Made by a program: the position numbers and the translations under genes | NCBI GenBank assembly: GCA_942486035.1 | Contig: CALNXK010000123.1 | Location: forward strand, 571,001-635,000 | Length of the DNA stretch: 64,000 nt | Direction of reading: 5' to 3' | Origin: Porites lobata | Lineage: Eukaryota; Cnidaria; Anthozoa; Scleractinia; Poritidae | Notes under the pieces: generated by a model | What the model saw: the letters and a program-made list of their open reading frames with translations, nothing else | Databases searched by the model: none | What the model was told of the DNA's origin: nothing | Part shown: in pieces, positions 26,401 through 37,916 of the stretch | Numbering within the stretch: position 1 is the stretch's first letter | Layout: every line of letters begins with the position of its first letter

Positions 26401-27676
26401 CATCATTTCAACTGTCACCTATCTAGAAATTAGCACTTTCGTTTATAACTAGGTAAATTATCAATTTAGTTTGGCTTTTAAGAATTTCTTGAACTTGAAA
26501 TTTGTAACGTTTATGGATATTTTTGGAAGCACAAACACATTAAACAACATATTATTGACTCAAAGATTAATTTAATTTTCTTTCAAAAAAATGAAAAAAG
26601 TCTAGAAAAAAATTTGAGCTATGGTATGTTGTTTGCCGTGTGGGGAATTACTAATAATTGGTATCTGATAACGTCCTGGACTATGATTACTGAAATAATG
26701 TTTATGATTCAAGTATGTTTAAAAATTGGTTATCAAACAACAACGAGGAAAACAAACAACTATGTGCTTACCCGTTTTGAAGTCCTTCCGACCTTGAGAA
26801 TGGTGCTGATGCCTTTGTCGCGGTTTTTGAGCAAGACAGCGGCCGCAGTACAAATACCAGGGTACCTTTCAGTTGTTTCAGGGTCGCTGCTTTTAGAAAG
26901 TGACTTTGGATCGGCCGAAGCCAAGAGAAGACGATAAAATAGCGGCGACTTTTCACGAATTTCTTGTCCAATGGCACGCCAAGAGAAATTTAAAACGCTG
27001 TCCTTCGTTGCCGTTCTTAAAAGCGTAGGGTTTGCCTTCGAACACAATCTCTTACATTCAATATTCACATCAGAACAAAGACGATCTTCTACTGCTTTTC
27101 TAAGCGCAGCACTATCCATAACCGCGTCTGCGATAGATTTGTAACCGCTTCCCCTGGCCAAAGCTTTTCCAAGCTGATGAAGATCCTGAGGCAACACTCC
27201 AACTTTTCTCCCGGATTCGTAAGTCACTATGGCCTGAAATTAATGCCTAAAAACGGTATGACCTGCTAGTTATATCAAAGCAATGTAAACGAACTAATTA
27301 AGTTTAATCACTTACCTGAACTTGACAAATATTTCCCTCGCAATTGACATCGGAAATGTTTCTTTCCTCGAAAGGTACAATTTGAACAGGCCAAACCAAA
27401 GGTAACAGATCTGGGCCGGGATTTGGTTTTGGTTGAATCTCTGCGAATGACAAGCTTTTTGCAGCCTTTCCCCTTCCTTGATCCGTCGCGTGGCGAAGGG
27501 ATTTCGACGGCGCGGAGACACTTGGCGAAATTCTGGAGTCCGAAGGAACACAACGTTTTGTTCGATTGTTTGCTGTGAACTTTTCTTGCAATGATTGTTG
27601 GAGAGATTTTGCATCCTCAAGGATCTTTTCGGGGAGGATCAAGACCGGACCCGGGAGACGGCGGAAATTGAGCCGA
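23443..27676 (-). CDS. DUF6589-domain transposon protein, five exons
   Basis: Exons on the minus strand are E1 (about 27676-27316), E2 27233-26772, E3 26287-25643, E4 25237-24974 and E5 24454-23443, all bounded by GT-AG. E1-E4 join in phase. E4 to E5 is off by one base, so an indel or misread splice is likely. Roughly 900 residues are encoded. The C-terminal stretch LLSPREAERMKWNRTVNNHG...LEHDNHLIKDMIRGLGANISE fits the DUF6589 signature. E2 has the family's KALARG and LLRT...LNFSW region. E5 also encodes a C2H2 finger (C-x4-C-x12-H-x4-H, starting CRFPGC, about 24090-24030). E1 has no in-frame ATG inside the transposon and its frame runs through the inverted repeat, so the true N-terminus may be missing. 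Its role as transposase is inference from its place in a TIR element. Confidence 0.8.
24455..24973 (-). other. Intron 4 of the DUF6589 gene
   Basis: The donor GTAAGT is at 24973-24968 and the acceptor AG at 24456-24455, both on the minus strand. The joined frame is off by one base. Nothing else was recognised in it. Confidence 0.6.
25238..25642 (-). other. Intron 3 of the DUF6589 gene
   Basis: GT-AG bounded and phase 0 on both sides (ends NNTET, resumes VHLGVIF). No embedded feature was seen. Confidence 0.65.
26288..26771 (-). other. Intron 2 of the DUF6589 gene, with ATT microsatellite
   Basis: Phase-0 intron between RTSKR and ALVKLNK. It contains an attatt-type simple repeat at about 26357-26400. 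Confidence 0.65.
27659..27676 (-). repeat. Right terminal inverted repeat
   Basis: Inverse partner of the left end; the plus strand reads 'cggcggaaattgagccga'. It is followed at once by the second copy of the 9-bp duplication (27677-27685). Confidence 0.85.
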
Positions 27677-28360
27677 TTCTTGCGCATGCTCCGAAAATTT
27701 CGCGCCACTTCAGACAATCTTAGACAAAAACCTTGAAGCACTTTGGAAAATTCTGCTCCCTTTTCTTTTCCCCCTCCCTTTTGCAATGTTGTAGCCACGC
27801 AACTTTGCAATAACATCTCAACATTGCAGGCGGAAAGGGACGTGCATAAGTCTTTCAAGGATTTTTGCCGAGGATTGTAGTTCCTTTTCTTCTGAGCCAA
27901 GGGATGTTTGATGTGAAACCATACGGAATGTTTCATCAAGGTTGCAAACGATTAACTCATCGAAGGACGCTACTTCCCGGCAAAGTCAAAAGATAATTTA
28001 CAACCACTTTTCTTTAACTGACTATAGGTAACTTCATTGAAAAATATTTTCCAGAAAGTGGAGACATGTAATATACGAAGCATGATTGAAAGGGTTGCCT
28101 CTTGAACTGACGAACAAAAAATCATGTTCTTTATCCCCCAAAAGCAAGTTTCTCATTTTAGTGCAGTAAACTGTCAAAGAGTGAGTAAAGATAAAACACT
28201 TTGGGACAACTTTTGGTAGTCCCTCGCCAATGTGAATTTCAAGTCGCTGATAATTTGCATCTCCACCAGACACTTCTCCCAGAACTTATATTGCTTTCCG
28301 AGTTTTCTTTTACTTGTAAAAGTGGTTGATGTCCTCGTCCTCAAATGCTATTATGGCCTC

Positions 28361-28750
28361 TTAACCACACTTGTCGTTTGTAAGGTAGTCGAACAATGTA
28401 TGGTTTTGCTGAAGTTTTCTTGCCACTTTCGCGGACTTGCGCATTTTTTCGTTGGAAATTCTGAGATGCTTTTCCACTAGCAAACCATGATGTACAAAGT
28501 TGGAAAATAGTCGGACGCTTTTCAGATAGGACTTCAACATTCCACTTGTCAACTTCTTTCCGTTGAAAGATAGGGTTCCTTGAATGTCTGAGATATATAA
28601 CCCTTTCTTTTTTACCAGAAAGTATATGTCATCACTATCCCCGCTGATGGTATTGATCATAATCTGTACATGATAGACGTGTTCAACAGCATTCTTGGGC
28701 ATCATTTTTCCACCATAACCACCTGTCAGATACTTGAAAAACCCCACCAT
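28361..28750 (-). pseudogene. S1 relic with in-frame stop after NDKCG
   Basis: 129 residues. The codon that is GAA in the 146-residue copies is TAA here ('cctcttaaccac' on the plus strand). Confidence 0.4.
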
Positions 28751-29887
28751 GTAGTGCTCTCTTACATTTGTTTTCCTTTCTTCCCATTTTTGATAATACT
28801 CAGCTCACTCACAGCATTGGTGGCAGGTATAACAAGATGTAGCTTTTATGGATTCTTATACATTAAATCCCCTCATACAGTATATGATTATCTGGATCTT
28901 AGCTTGCCACACTGAAGTATATCCCAGCCTACGCAAAGTTGAAAGTTAAAAGTTGGTGGGGTAGCATCCCCATCCCCTAGTGCCGCTCTTGCATTCAACA
29001 AAGGTAACATACACTTCGCTCACAAGACACTATATAACTTAGTCATTGTAAAACATTTACTGCTTATGAATGTGGCGATGTATGTGAATGTTCAGTTTTC
29101 TTAACTCGTAGATCGAGGTAGAATGCAGGTAAACGAGATCAGTAGAATAAATCAATGTATTTACAGTTTCTTTATAACTCTTACCAGCACTGACTTTAAC
29201 TTTACCTAGTTCAGTATCCGAATACTCAGCTAAGATAGGTTCTTTTCTGGTTTTCCGATAATCTTAAAAGACACTATGGGACATTTTTCAGTAGAATGTG
29301 ATGCTACTCACGCCACAAAATCGCCACGGATGGGAAGATGTTCTATGCTTCCTTCCTTCAAAGCTTTCTAGAAACCATCGAACTTAACATATCTAGTTCC
29401 TTTTCTTCTGAGCCAAGGGATGTTCGATGTGAAACCGCTTTTTGCATCCGTGACGAATGTTTCATCAAGGTTGCAAACAATTATCTCAGCGAAGGACGCT
29501 ACTTCCGGCAAAGTCAAAAGATAATTTACAACCACTTTTCTTTAACTGACTATAGGTAACTTCATTGAAAAATATTTTCCAGAAAGTGGAGACATGTAGT
29601 GTCTGAAGCATGATTGAAAGGGTTGCCTCTTGAATTGACGAACAAAAAATCATGTTCTTTATCCCCAAAAGCAAGTTTCTCATTTTAGTGCAGTAAACTG
29701 TCAAAGAGTGAGTAAAGATAAAACACTTTGGGACAACTTTTGGTAGTCCCTCGCCAATGTGAATTTCAAGTCGCTGACAATTTGCATCTCCACCAGACGC
29801 TTCTCCCAGAACTTATATTGCTTTCCGAGTTTGCTTTTACTTGTAAAAGTGATTGATGTCCTCGTCCTCGAATGCTATTATGGCCTC

Positions 29888-30277
29888 TTAACCACACTTG
29901 TTGTTTGTATGGTAGTCGAACAATGTATGGTTTTGCTGAAGTTTTCTTGCCACTTTCGCGGACTTGCGCATTTTTTCGTTGGAAATTCTGAGATGCTTTT
30001 CCACTAGCAAACCATGATGTACAAAGTTGGAAAATAGTCGGACGCTTTTCAGATAGGATTTCAACATTCCACTTGTCAACTTCTTTCCGTTGAAAGATAG
30101 GGTTCCTTGAATGTCTGAGATATATAACCCTTTCTTTTTTACCAGAAAGTATATGTCATCACCATCCCTGTTGATGGTATTAACCAGAATGTGTATATGA
30201 CAGACATGTTCAACAGCGTTCTTGGGCATCATTTTTCCACCATAACCACCTGTCAGATACTTGAAAAACCCCACCAT
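29888..30277 (-). pseudogene. S1 relic with in-frame stop after NNKCG
   Basis: Shares the TAA stop and has private changes in the N-terminal third (HVCHIHILVNTINRDGDD) that recur in part in the copy at 43981-44424. Confidence 0.4.
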
Positions 30278-31395
30278 GTAGTGCTCTCTTACATTTGTTT
30301 TCCTTTCTTCCCATTTGTGATAATACTCAGCTCACTCACAGCATTGGTGGCAGGTATAACAAGACGTAGCTTTTATGGATTCTTATACATTAAATCCCCT
30401 CATACAGTATATGATTATCTGGATCTTAGCTTGCCACGCTGAAGTATATCCCAGCCTACGCAAAGTTGAAAGTTAAAAGTTGGTGGGGCAGCATCCCCAT
30501 CCCCTAGTGCCCCCCTTGCATTCAAGAAAGGTAACATACACTTCGCTCACAAGACATTATTCATTGTAAAACATTTACTGCTTATGAATGTGGCGATGTA
30601 TGTGAATGTTCAGTTTTCTTAACTTGTGGATCGAGGTAGAATGCAGGTAAACGAGATCAGTAGAATAAATCAATGTAATTACAGATTCTTTATAACTCTT
30701 ACCGGCACTGACTTAAACTTTACCTAGTTCAGTATCCGAACACTCAGCTAAGATAGGTTCTTTTCTGGTTTTCCGATAATCTTAAAAGACACCATGGGAC
30801 ATTTTTCAGTAGAATGTGATGCTACTAACGCCACAAAATCGCCACGGATGGGAAGATGTTCTATGCTTCCTTCCTTCAAAGCTTTCTAGAAACCATCGAG
30901 CTTAACATATCTAGTTCCTTTTCTTCTGAGGCAAGGGATGTTCGATGTGAAACCGCTTTTGCATCCATATGGAATGTTTCATCAAGGTTGCAAACAATTA
31001 TCTCAGTGAAGGACGCTACTTCCCGGCAAAGTCAAAAGATAATTTACAACCACTTTTCTTCAACTGACTATAGTTAACTTCATTGAAAAATATTTTCCAG
31101 AAAGTGGAGACATGTAATATACGAAGCATGATTGAAAGGGTTGCCTCTTGAATTGACGAACAAAAAATCATGTTCTTTATCCCCCAAAAGCAAGTTTCTC
31201 ATTTTAGTGCAGTAAAGTGTCAAAGAGTGAGTAAAGATAAAACACTTTGGGACAACTTTTGGTAGTCCTCGCCAATGTGAATTTCAAGTCGCTGACAATT
31301 TGCATCTCCACCAGACGCTTCTCCCAGAACTTATATTGCTTTCGGAGTTTGCTTTTACTTGTAAAAGTGATTGATGTCCTCGTCCTCGAATGCTA

Positions 31396-31796
31396 TTATG
31401 GCCTCTTAACCACACTTGTCGTTTGTATGGTAGTCGAACAATGTATGGTTTTGCTGAAGTTTTCTTGCCACTTTCGCGGACTTGCGCATTTTTTTTCGTT
31501 GGAAATTCTGAGATGCTTTTCCACTAGCAAACCATGATGTACAAAGTTGGAAAATAGTCGGACGCTTTTCAGATAGGACTTCAACATTCCACTTGTCAAC
31601 TTCTTTCCGTTGAAAGATAGGGTTCCTTGAATGTCTGAGATATATAACCCTTTCTTTTTACCAGAAAGTATATGTCATCACTATCCCCGCTGATGGTATT
31701 GATCATAATCTGTACATGATAGACGTGTTCAACAGCATTCTTGGGCATCATTTTTCCACCATAACCACCTGTCAGATACTTGAAAAACCCCACCAT
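31396..31796 (-). pseudogene. S1 relic with two homopolymer frameshifts
   Basis: A shortened T run near 31656 and a lengthened T run near 31490 break the frame, and the TAA stop is also present. It is the least intact copy of the B block. Confidence 0.4.
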
Positions 31797-32404
31797 GTAG
31801 TGCTCTCTTACATTTGTTTTCCTTTCTTCCCATTTGTGATAATACTCAGCTCACTCGCAGCATTGGTGGCAGGTATAACAAGATGTAGCTTTTATGGATT
31901 CTTATACATTAAATCCCCTCATACAGTATATGATTATCTGGATCTTAGCTTGCCACACTGAAGTATATCCCAGCCTACGCAAAGTTGAAAGTTAAAAAGT
32001 TGGTGGGGCAGCATCCCCATCCCCTAGTGCCGCTCTTGCATTCAACAAAGGTAACATACACTTCGCTCACAAGACACTATATAACTTAGTCATTGTAAAA
32101 CATTTACTGCTTATGAATGTGGCGATGTATGTGAATGTTCAGTTTTCTTAACTCGTAGATCGAGGTAGAATGCAGGTAAACGAGATCAGTAGAATAAATC
32201 AATGTATTTACAGTTTCTTTATAACTCTTACCAGCACTGACTTTAACTTTACCTAGTTCAGTATCCGAATACTCAGCTAAGATAGGTTCTTTTCTGGTTT
32301 TCCGATAATCTTAAAAGACACTATGGGACATTTTTCAGTAGAATGTGATGCTACTCACGCCACAAAATCGCCACGGATGGGAAGATGTTCTATGCTTCCT
32401 TCCT

Positions 32405-34322
32405 GGGTCTTGACAAACTGCGAGCCAGCGAGCCAGCGAGTCATGCGAGTCGAGCCAGTGAGTCATGCGAGTCATGCGAGTCATCATGTGAGCCATGCGA
32501 GACAGAAGTTCGAAGGAAAGAGAATCCATTTTTTGGCGAATCATAAGCAATTTAACTTTTTTAACATTTGTAGCATGAAATTAGCGTTCAGACGACAGCA
32601 AGAAAGTCTTTTAAAGAAAATGTATGAAAAGGTAACCGTCAAGTCGCCCGAAAGTCATCTCGCCCAAGTCATGAGTCCTAAGTCATGTCGCCCGCAATTT
32701 TATCGAGTGTATAAACTTGAAGAAAAGAAACATCTTAAGTAAATCGCAAGGAATAAACTCAGAAAATGTTGACTCGCTAACGAAAAATACCCCTCAATGA
32801 CGTCATAGCTTTTTCAATAACTGTGAATTTTGAGAAGGAACGTTAGTAAGTCAGATTTTTTATCGCGATATTCTTAAGCCATTGGCATTGGTTTTATTAT
32901 GAAAGACGCAAGACGTTTGGGTTTTATAGCCTGCGTCGCAGACACTCTAAACCTTCTGTATAGAGAGTCTGCGAATTAGTGCACAATATCGTGTTCGAAT
33001 CCCGTAGAGTAGCATGGATATATGTCGGCGTTATTGATTGGCTATTTTCTTTCGCAGTTTGTGATTAGTCCGATTTGAATTAAGCGTTGACAGGCCAAAC
33101 ATGACTCATAGCTCGTGACCAGAGAGATTGAGCTCGTGATAGTGTGAAACGTGACTTTAGAGACCCCTAGAGTAACTTGAACAACAGATGTTTTCCTTGC
33201 TCTCTTTTTGCGTAATTTATACAGTGCATGGAGTATTCTACAATTTGACTGAGCAAATTTTTTTTGCCTCTTTGAGTCTCACCTTTAGCTACATTTAGAG
33301 GTTGTGAAGCTGGTCTGTTTCATACATATTGAGTAATTAGTTCTGTAGTTTATTTTTTGGCAAATGTTTTCTAAGAGGATTTGATCACAGATGCATAAAT
33401 GATTTTCTTTTACCTCTGATTAAGCCTTAAGCTTCTTTATTGCGGCTAAATAACCTAAGTGTCTTTGGTTTTCAACGAAAACGCTTGGACCTGAATAGCT
33501 ACATGTGTGTAGTTTTTGTTTTTATCGTGAATAACGTGATGATTTCTTCGTTTGTTTTGACTCTAGAACTGTCGGCTAGATTACAGAATACGCAATAGTA
33601 CATCTGCAGCGATTGGAAGACGCTGGGGAAACCAGCCGGCAAATTCACTAGCAAAAATTTTGGCCTTGAAGGAATTATCTCAAAGCGTTTTTTTTGCTCA
33701 GAAGACGGCTCTAAAGTTCGAACTGATCTTTCGATTACTGTAAAAGATCCCTGCCAACTCCCTTCTGTGAATTTTAATTGACATGTCACTGCGCCCAACC
33801 GTGAGGCACACGTAAAAATTAGGCCAATCGTGCGGCTTGTAAGAAACCCGTAAGAAACCCGCCTATCAGAAACGCTCACATATGTCCTTGCGACTCTGCA
33901 GGATATTAGAACGAGCTTTTGTGCACTAATTCGCAGACGGACTATACAAATGGTTTAGACGAGTACGTGGGCCGGCTGCAACGCAGGCTAGGGTTTTAAA
34001 GAGTGTTTTTAATGTTCTGGTCACGTGGCTTACCACATATGGTGTGACTCATTAAACGTGACCGAGGAAGAACCTTTAAGCCTTTGTTTAACGCATTCTC
34101 AAACCTTTGTTATTGTTTCACCTCGTTCAATTTGTATGTTGGCGAATTTTTCTGAAGCTGAATTTTAAAGGACCTGCCTTTGGAATAGATACGTTACTTA
34201 GTAGTTTACGTTAAAAACAAAGTTATTTTATGCTGACTCGCATGACTCGCATGGCTCGCATGTTGACTCACATGTTGACTCGCATGACTCGCTGGCTCGC
34301 TGGCTCGCATATTATACACACT
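32405..34322. mobile_element. 1.9-kb foldback element with inverted arms of tandem subrepeats
   Basis: It interrupts a B unit at 'tatgcttccttccttcaaag', leaving a direct duplication of up to 10 bp (CTTCCTTCCT at 32395-32404 and 34323-34332; 9 bp is equally possible). Each arm is an array of 9-10-bp GCGAGTCAT/GCGAGCCA subrepeats. The left arm (about 32419-32502) begins TGCGAGCCAGCGAGCCAGCG and the right arm (about 34234-34309) is its inverse. Long tandem-repeat arms with 9-bp duplications are reported for the Rehavkus group of Mutator-like elements in cnidarians (family knowledge); assignment here is inference. No transposase is encoded, so it is non-autonomous. Confidence 0.85.
32927..33990. 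mobile_element. 1.06-kb hAT-like element nested in the foldback element
   Basis: Flanked by an 8-bp direct duplication GGGTTTTA (32919-32926 and 33991-33998). The ends are inverse: TAGCCTGCGTCGCAG on the left and TAGCCTGCGTTGCAG read inward on the right. Imperfect matching continues to 'gcgaattagtgcac' about 60-75 bp in. An 8-bp duplication is typical of hAT transposons (family knowledge). No transposase was recognised; open frames inside are short and unremarkable. Confidence 0.8.
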
Positions 34323-34812
34323 CTTCCTTCCTTCAAAGCTTTCTAGAAACCATCGAACTTAACATATCTAGTTCCTTTTCTTCTGAGCCAAGGGATGTTC
34401 GATGTGAAACCGCTTTTGCATCCGTACGGAATGTTTCATCAAGGTTGCAAACAATTATCTCAGCGAAGGACGCTACTTCCCGGCAAAGTCAAAAGATAAT
34501 TTACAACCACTTTTCTTTAACTGACTATAGGTAACTTCATTGAAAAATATTTTCCAGAAAGTGGAGACATGTAGTGTACGAAGCATGATTGAAAGGGTTG
34601 CCTCTTGAATTGACGAACAAAAAATCATGTTCTTTATCCCCCAAAAGCAAGTTTCTCATTTTAGTGCAGTAAACTGTCAAAGAGTGAGTAAAGATAAAAC
34701 ACTTTGGGACAACTTTTGGTAGTCCCTCGCCAATGTGAATTTCAAGTCGCTGACAATTTGCATCTCCACCAGACGCTTCTCCCAGAACTTATATTGCTTT
34801 CCGAGTTTGCTT

Positions 34813-35253
34813 TTACTTGTAAAAGTGATTGATGTCCTCGTCCTCGAATGCTATTATGGCCTCTTCACCACACTTGTCGTTTGTATGGTAGTCGAACAAT
34901 GTATGGTTTTGCTGAAGTTTTCTTGCCACTTTCGCGGACTTGCGCATTTTTTCGTTGGAAATTCTGAGATGCTTTTCCACTAGCAAACCATGATGTACAA
35001 AGGTGGAAAATAGTCGGACGCTTTTCAGATAGGACTTCAACATTCCACTTGTCAACTTCTTTCCGTTGAAAGATAGGGTTCCTTGAATGTCTGAGATATA
35101 TAACCCTTTCTTTTTTACCAGAAAGTATATGTCATCACTATCCCTGCTGATGGTATTGATCATAATGTGTACATGATAGACGTGTTCAACAGCGTTCTTG
35201 GGCATCATTTTTCCACCATAACCACCTGTCAGATACTTGAAAAACCCCACCAT
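34813..35253 (-). pseudogene. S1 relic, open 146-aa copy right of the foldback element
   Basis: Lacks the TAA stop, unlike the B units on either side, and matches the A-type copies at this position. This suggests conversion between unit types or an ancestral state. Confidence 0.45.
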
Positions 35254-36388
35254 GTAGTGCTCTCTTACATTTGTTTTCCTTTCTTCCCATTTGTGATAAT
35301 ACTCAGCTCACTCGCAGCATTGGTGGCAGGTATAACAAGATGTAGCTTTTATGGATTCTTATACATTAAATCCCCTCATACAGTATATGATTATCTGGAT
35401 CTTAGCTTGCCACACTGAAGTATATCCCAGCCTACGCAAAGTTGAAAGTTAAAAGTTGGTGGGGCAGCATCCCCATCCCCTAGTGCCGCTCTTGCATTCA
35501 ACAAAGGTAACATACACTTCGCTCACAAGACACTATATAACTTAGTCATTGTAAAACATTTACTGCTTATGAATGTGGCGATGTATGTGAATGTTCAGTT
35601 TTCTTAACTCGTAGATCGAGGTAGAATGCAGGTAAACGAGATCAGTAGAATAAATCAATGTATTTACAGTTTCTTTATAACTCTTACCAGCACTGACTTT
35701 AACTTTACCTAGTTCAGTATCCGAATACTCAGCTAAGATAGGTTCTTTTCTGGTTTTCCGATAATCTTAAAAGACACTATGGGACATTTTTCAGTAGAAT
35801 GTGATGCTACTCACGCCACAAAATCGCCACGGATGGGAAGATGTTCTATGCTTCCTTCCTTCAAAGCTTTCTAGAAACCATCGAACTTAACATATCTAGT
35901 TCCTTTTCTTCTGAGCCAAGGGATGTTCGATGTGAAACCGCTTTTGCATCCGTACGGAATGTTTCATCAAGGTTGCAAACAATTATCTCAGCGAAGGACG
36001 CTACTTCCCGCAAAGTCAAAAGATAATTTACAACCACTTTTCTTTAACTGACTATAGGTAACTTCATTGAAAAATATTTTCCAGAAAGTGGAGACATGTA
36101 GTGTACGAAGCATGATTGAAAGGGTTGCCTCTTGAATTGACGAACAAAAATCATGTTCTTTATCCCCAAAAGCAAGTTTCTCATTTTAGTGCAGTAAACT
36201 GTCAAAGAGTGAGTAAAGATAAAACACTTTGGGACAACTTTTGGTAGTCCCTCGCCAATGTGAATTTCAAGTCGCTGACAATTTGCATCTCCACCAGACG
36301 CTTCTCCCAGAACTTATATTGCTTTCCGAGTTTGCTTTTACTTGTAAAAGTGATTGATGTCCTCGTCCTCGAATGCTATTATGGCCTC

Positions 36389-36778
36389 TTAACCACACTT
36401 GTCGTTTGTATGGTAGTCGAACAATGTATGGTTTTGCTGAAGTTTTCTTGCCACTTTCGCGGACTTGCGCATTTTTTCGTTGGAAATTCTGAGATGCTTT
36501 TCCACTAGCAAACCATGATGTACAAAGTTGGAAAATAGTCGGACGCTTTTCAGATAGGACTTCAACATTCCACTTGTCAACTTCTTTCCGTTGAAAGATA
36601 GGGTTCCTTGAATGTCTGAGATATATAACCCTTTCTTTTTTACCAGAAAGTATATGTCATCACTATCCCCGCTGATGGTATTGATCATAATCTGTACATG
36701 ATAGACGTGTTCAACAGCATTCTTGGGCATCATTTTTCCACCATAACCACCTGTCAGATACTTGAAAAACCCCACCAT
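36389..36778 (-). pseudogene. S1 relic with in-frame stop after NDKCG
   Basis: 129 residues, the same protein as the copies at 28361 (one residue apart) and 37917 (no difference seen). Confidence 0.4.
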
Positions 36779-37916
36779 GTAGTGCTCTCTTACATTTGTT
36801 TTCCTTTCTTCCCATTTGTGATAATACTCAGCTCACTCGCAGCATTGGTGGCAGGTATAACAAGATGTAGCTTTTATGGATTCTTATACATTAAATCCCC
36901 TCATACAGTATATGATTATCTGGATCTTAGCTTGCCACACTGAAGTATATCCCAGCCTACGCAAAGTTGAAAGTTAAAAGTTGGTGGGGCAGCATCCCCA
37001 TCCCCTAGTGCCGCTCTTGCATTCAACAAAGGTAACATACACTTCGCTCACAAGACACTATATAACTTAGTCATTGTAAAACATTTACTGCTTATGAATG
37101 TGGCGATGTATGTGAATGTTCAGTTTTCTTAACTCGTAGATCGAGGTAGAATGCAGGTAAACGAGATCAGTAGAATAAATCAATGTATTTACAGTTTCTT
37201 TATAACTCTTACCAGCACTGACTTTAACTTTACCTAGTTCAGTATCCGAATACTTAGCTAAGATAGGTTCTTTTCTGGTTTTCCGATAATCTTAAAAGAC
37301 ACTATGGGACATTTTTCAGTAGAATGTGATGCTACTCACGCCACAAAATCGCCACGGATTGGAAGATGTTCTATGCTTCCTTCCTTCAAAGCTTTCTAGA
37401 AACCATCGAGCTTAACATATCTAGTTCCTTTTCTTCTGAGCCAAGGGATGTTCGATGTGAAACCGCTTTTGCATCCGTACAGAATGTTTCATCAAGGTTG
37501 CAAACAATTATCTCAGCGAAGGACGCTACTTCCCGGCAAAGTCAAAAGATAATTTACAACCACTTTTCTTTAACTGACTATAGGTAACTTCATTGAAAAA
37601 TATTTTCCAGAAAGTGGAGACATGTAGTGTACGAAGCATGATTGAAAGGGTTGCCTCTTGAATTGACGAACAAAAAATCATGTTCTTTATCCCCCAAAAG
37701 CAAGTTTCTCATTTTAGTGCAGTAAACTGTCAAAGAGTGAGTAAAGATAAAACACTTTGGGACAACTTTTGGTAGTCCCTCGCCAATGTGAATTTCAAGT
37801 CGCTGACAATTTGCATCTCCACCAGACGCTTCTCCCAGAACTTATATTGCTTTCCGAGTTTGCTTTTACTTGTAAAAGTGATTGATGTCCTCGTCCTCGA
37901 ATGCTATTATGGCCTC

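Larger units (their letters stand above)
19039..27676. mobile_element. 8.6-kb DNA transposon encoding RecQ-like helicase and DUF6589 protein
   Basis: The left flank ends 'catttcttgcgc' (to 19038) and the right flank begins 'ttcttgcgcatgctcc' (27677). Sister elements read 'catttcttgcgcatgctcc' (about 5397) without interruption, so TTCTTGCGC is a 9-bp target duplication. The ends form terminal inverted repeats: 5' TAGGCTCAATTACC on the left and 5' TCGGCTCAATTTCC on the right, read inward. Two genes converge inside: a helicase on the plus strand (19214-21906) and a DUF6589 protein on the minus strand (23443 to about 27676). This copy looks damaged because the helicase has two lesions and one DUF6589 splice junction is out of phase. 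The DUF6589 protein is the likelier recombinase and RecQ an accessory factor (inference). Confidence 0.9.
17340..27877. mobile_element. Composite TA-flanked element, long form, copy 5 (split)
   Basis: Left module 17340-17504 (TA at 17338-17339) and right module 27715-27877 (TA at 27878-27879). The copy carries the 602-bp extra segment (about 17925-18510). The 8,638-bp RecQ/DUF6589 transposon lies between, inserted in the inner 'ttcttgcgcatgctcc' stretch that is uninterrupted in the other four copies. Confidence 0.85.
14997..27878. repeat. Type A unit interrupted by the RecQ/DUF6589 transposon
   Basis: S1 (14997 to about 15920), A spacer, S0, then a composite element that starts at 17340 and ends at 27877. 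The inner part of that element is split by an 8.64-kb insertion. Removing the insertion and one target copy leaves about 4.24 kb, equal to an A unit with the 602-bp extra segment. Confidence 0.9.

Noticed and set aside
28232..28480. Plus-strand 82-85-aa frames recurring once per unit
   Set aside because: They are antisense shadows of the minus-strand S1 relic.
32323..32742. 139-aa plus-strand frame with SHASHASHH-like repeats
   Set aside because: It is produced by the subrepeats of the foldback element arm.
33499..33879. 126-aa minus-strand frame inside the hAT-like element
   Set aside because: No resemblance to hAT transposase motifs; the element appears non-coding.
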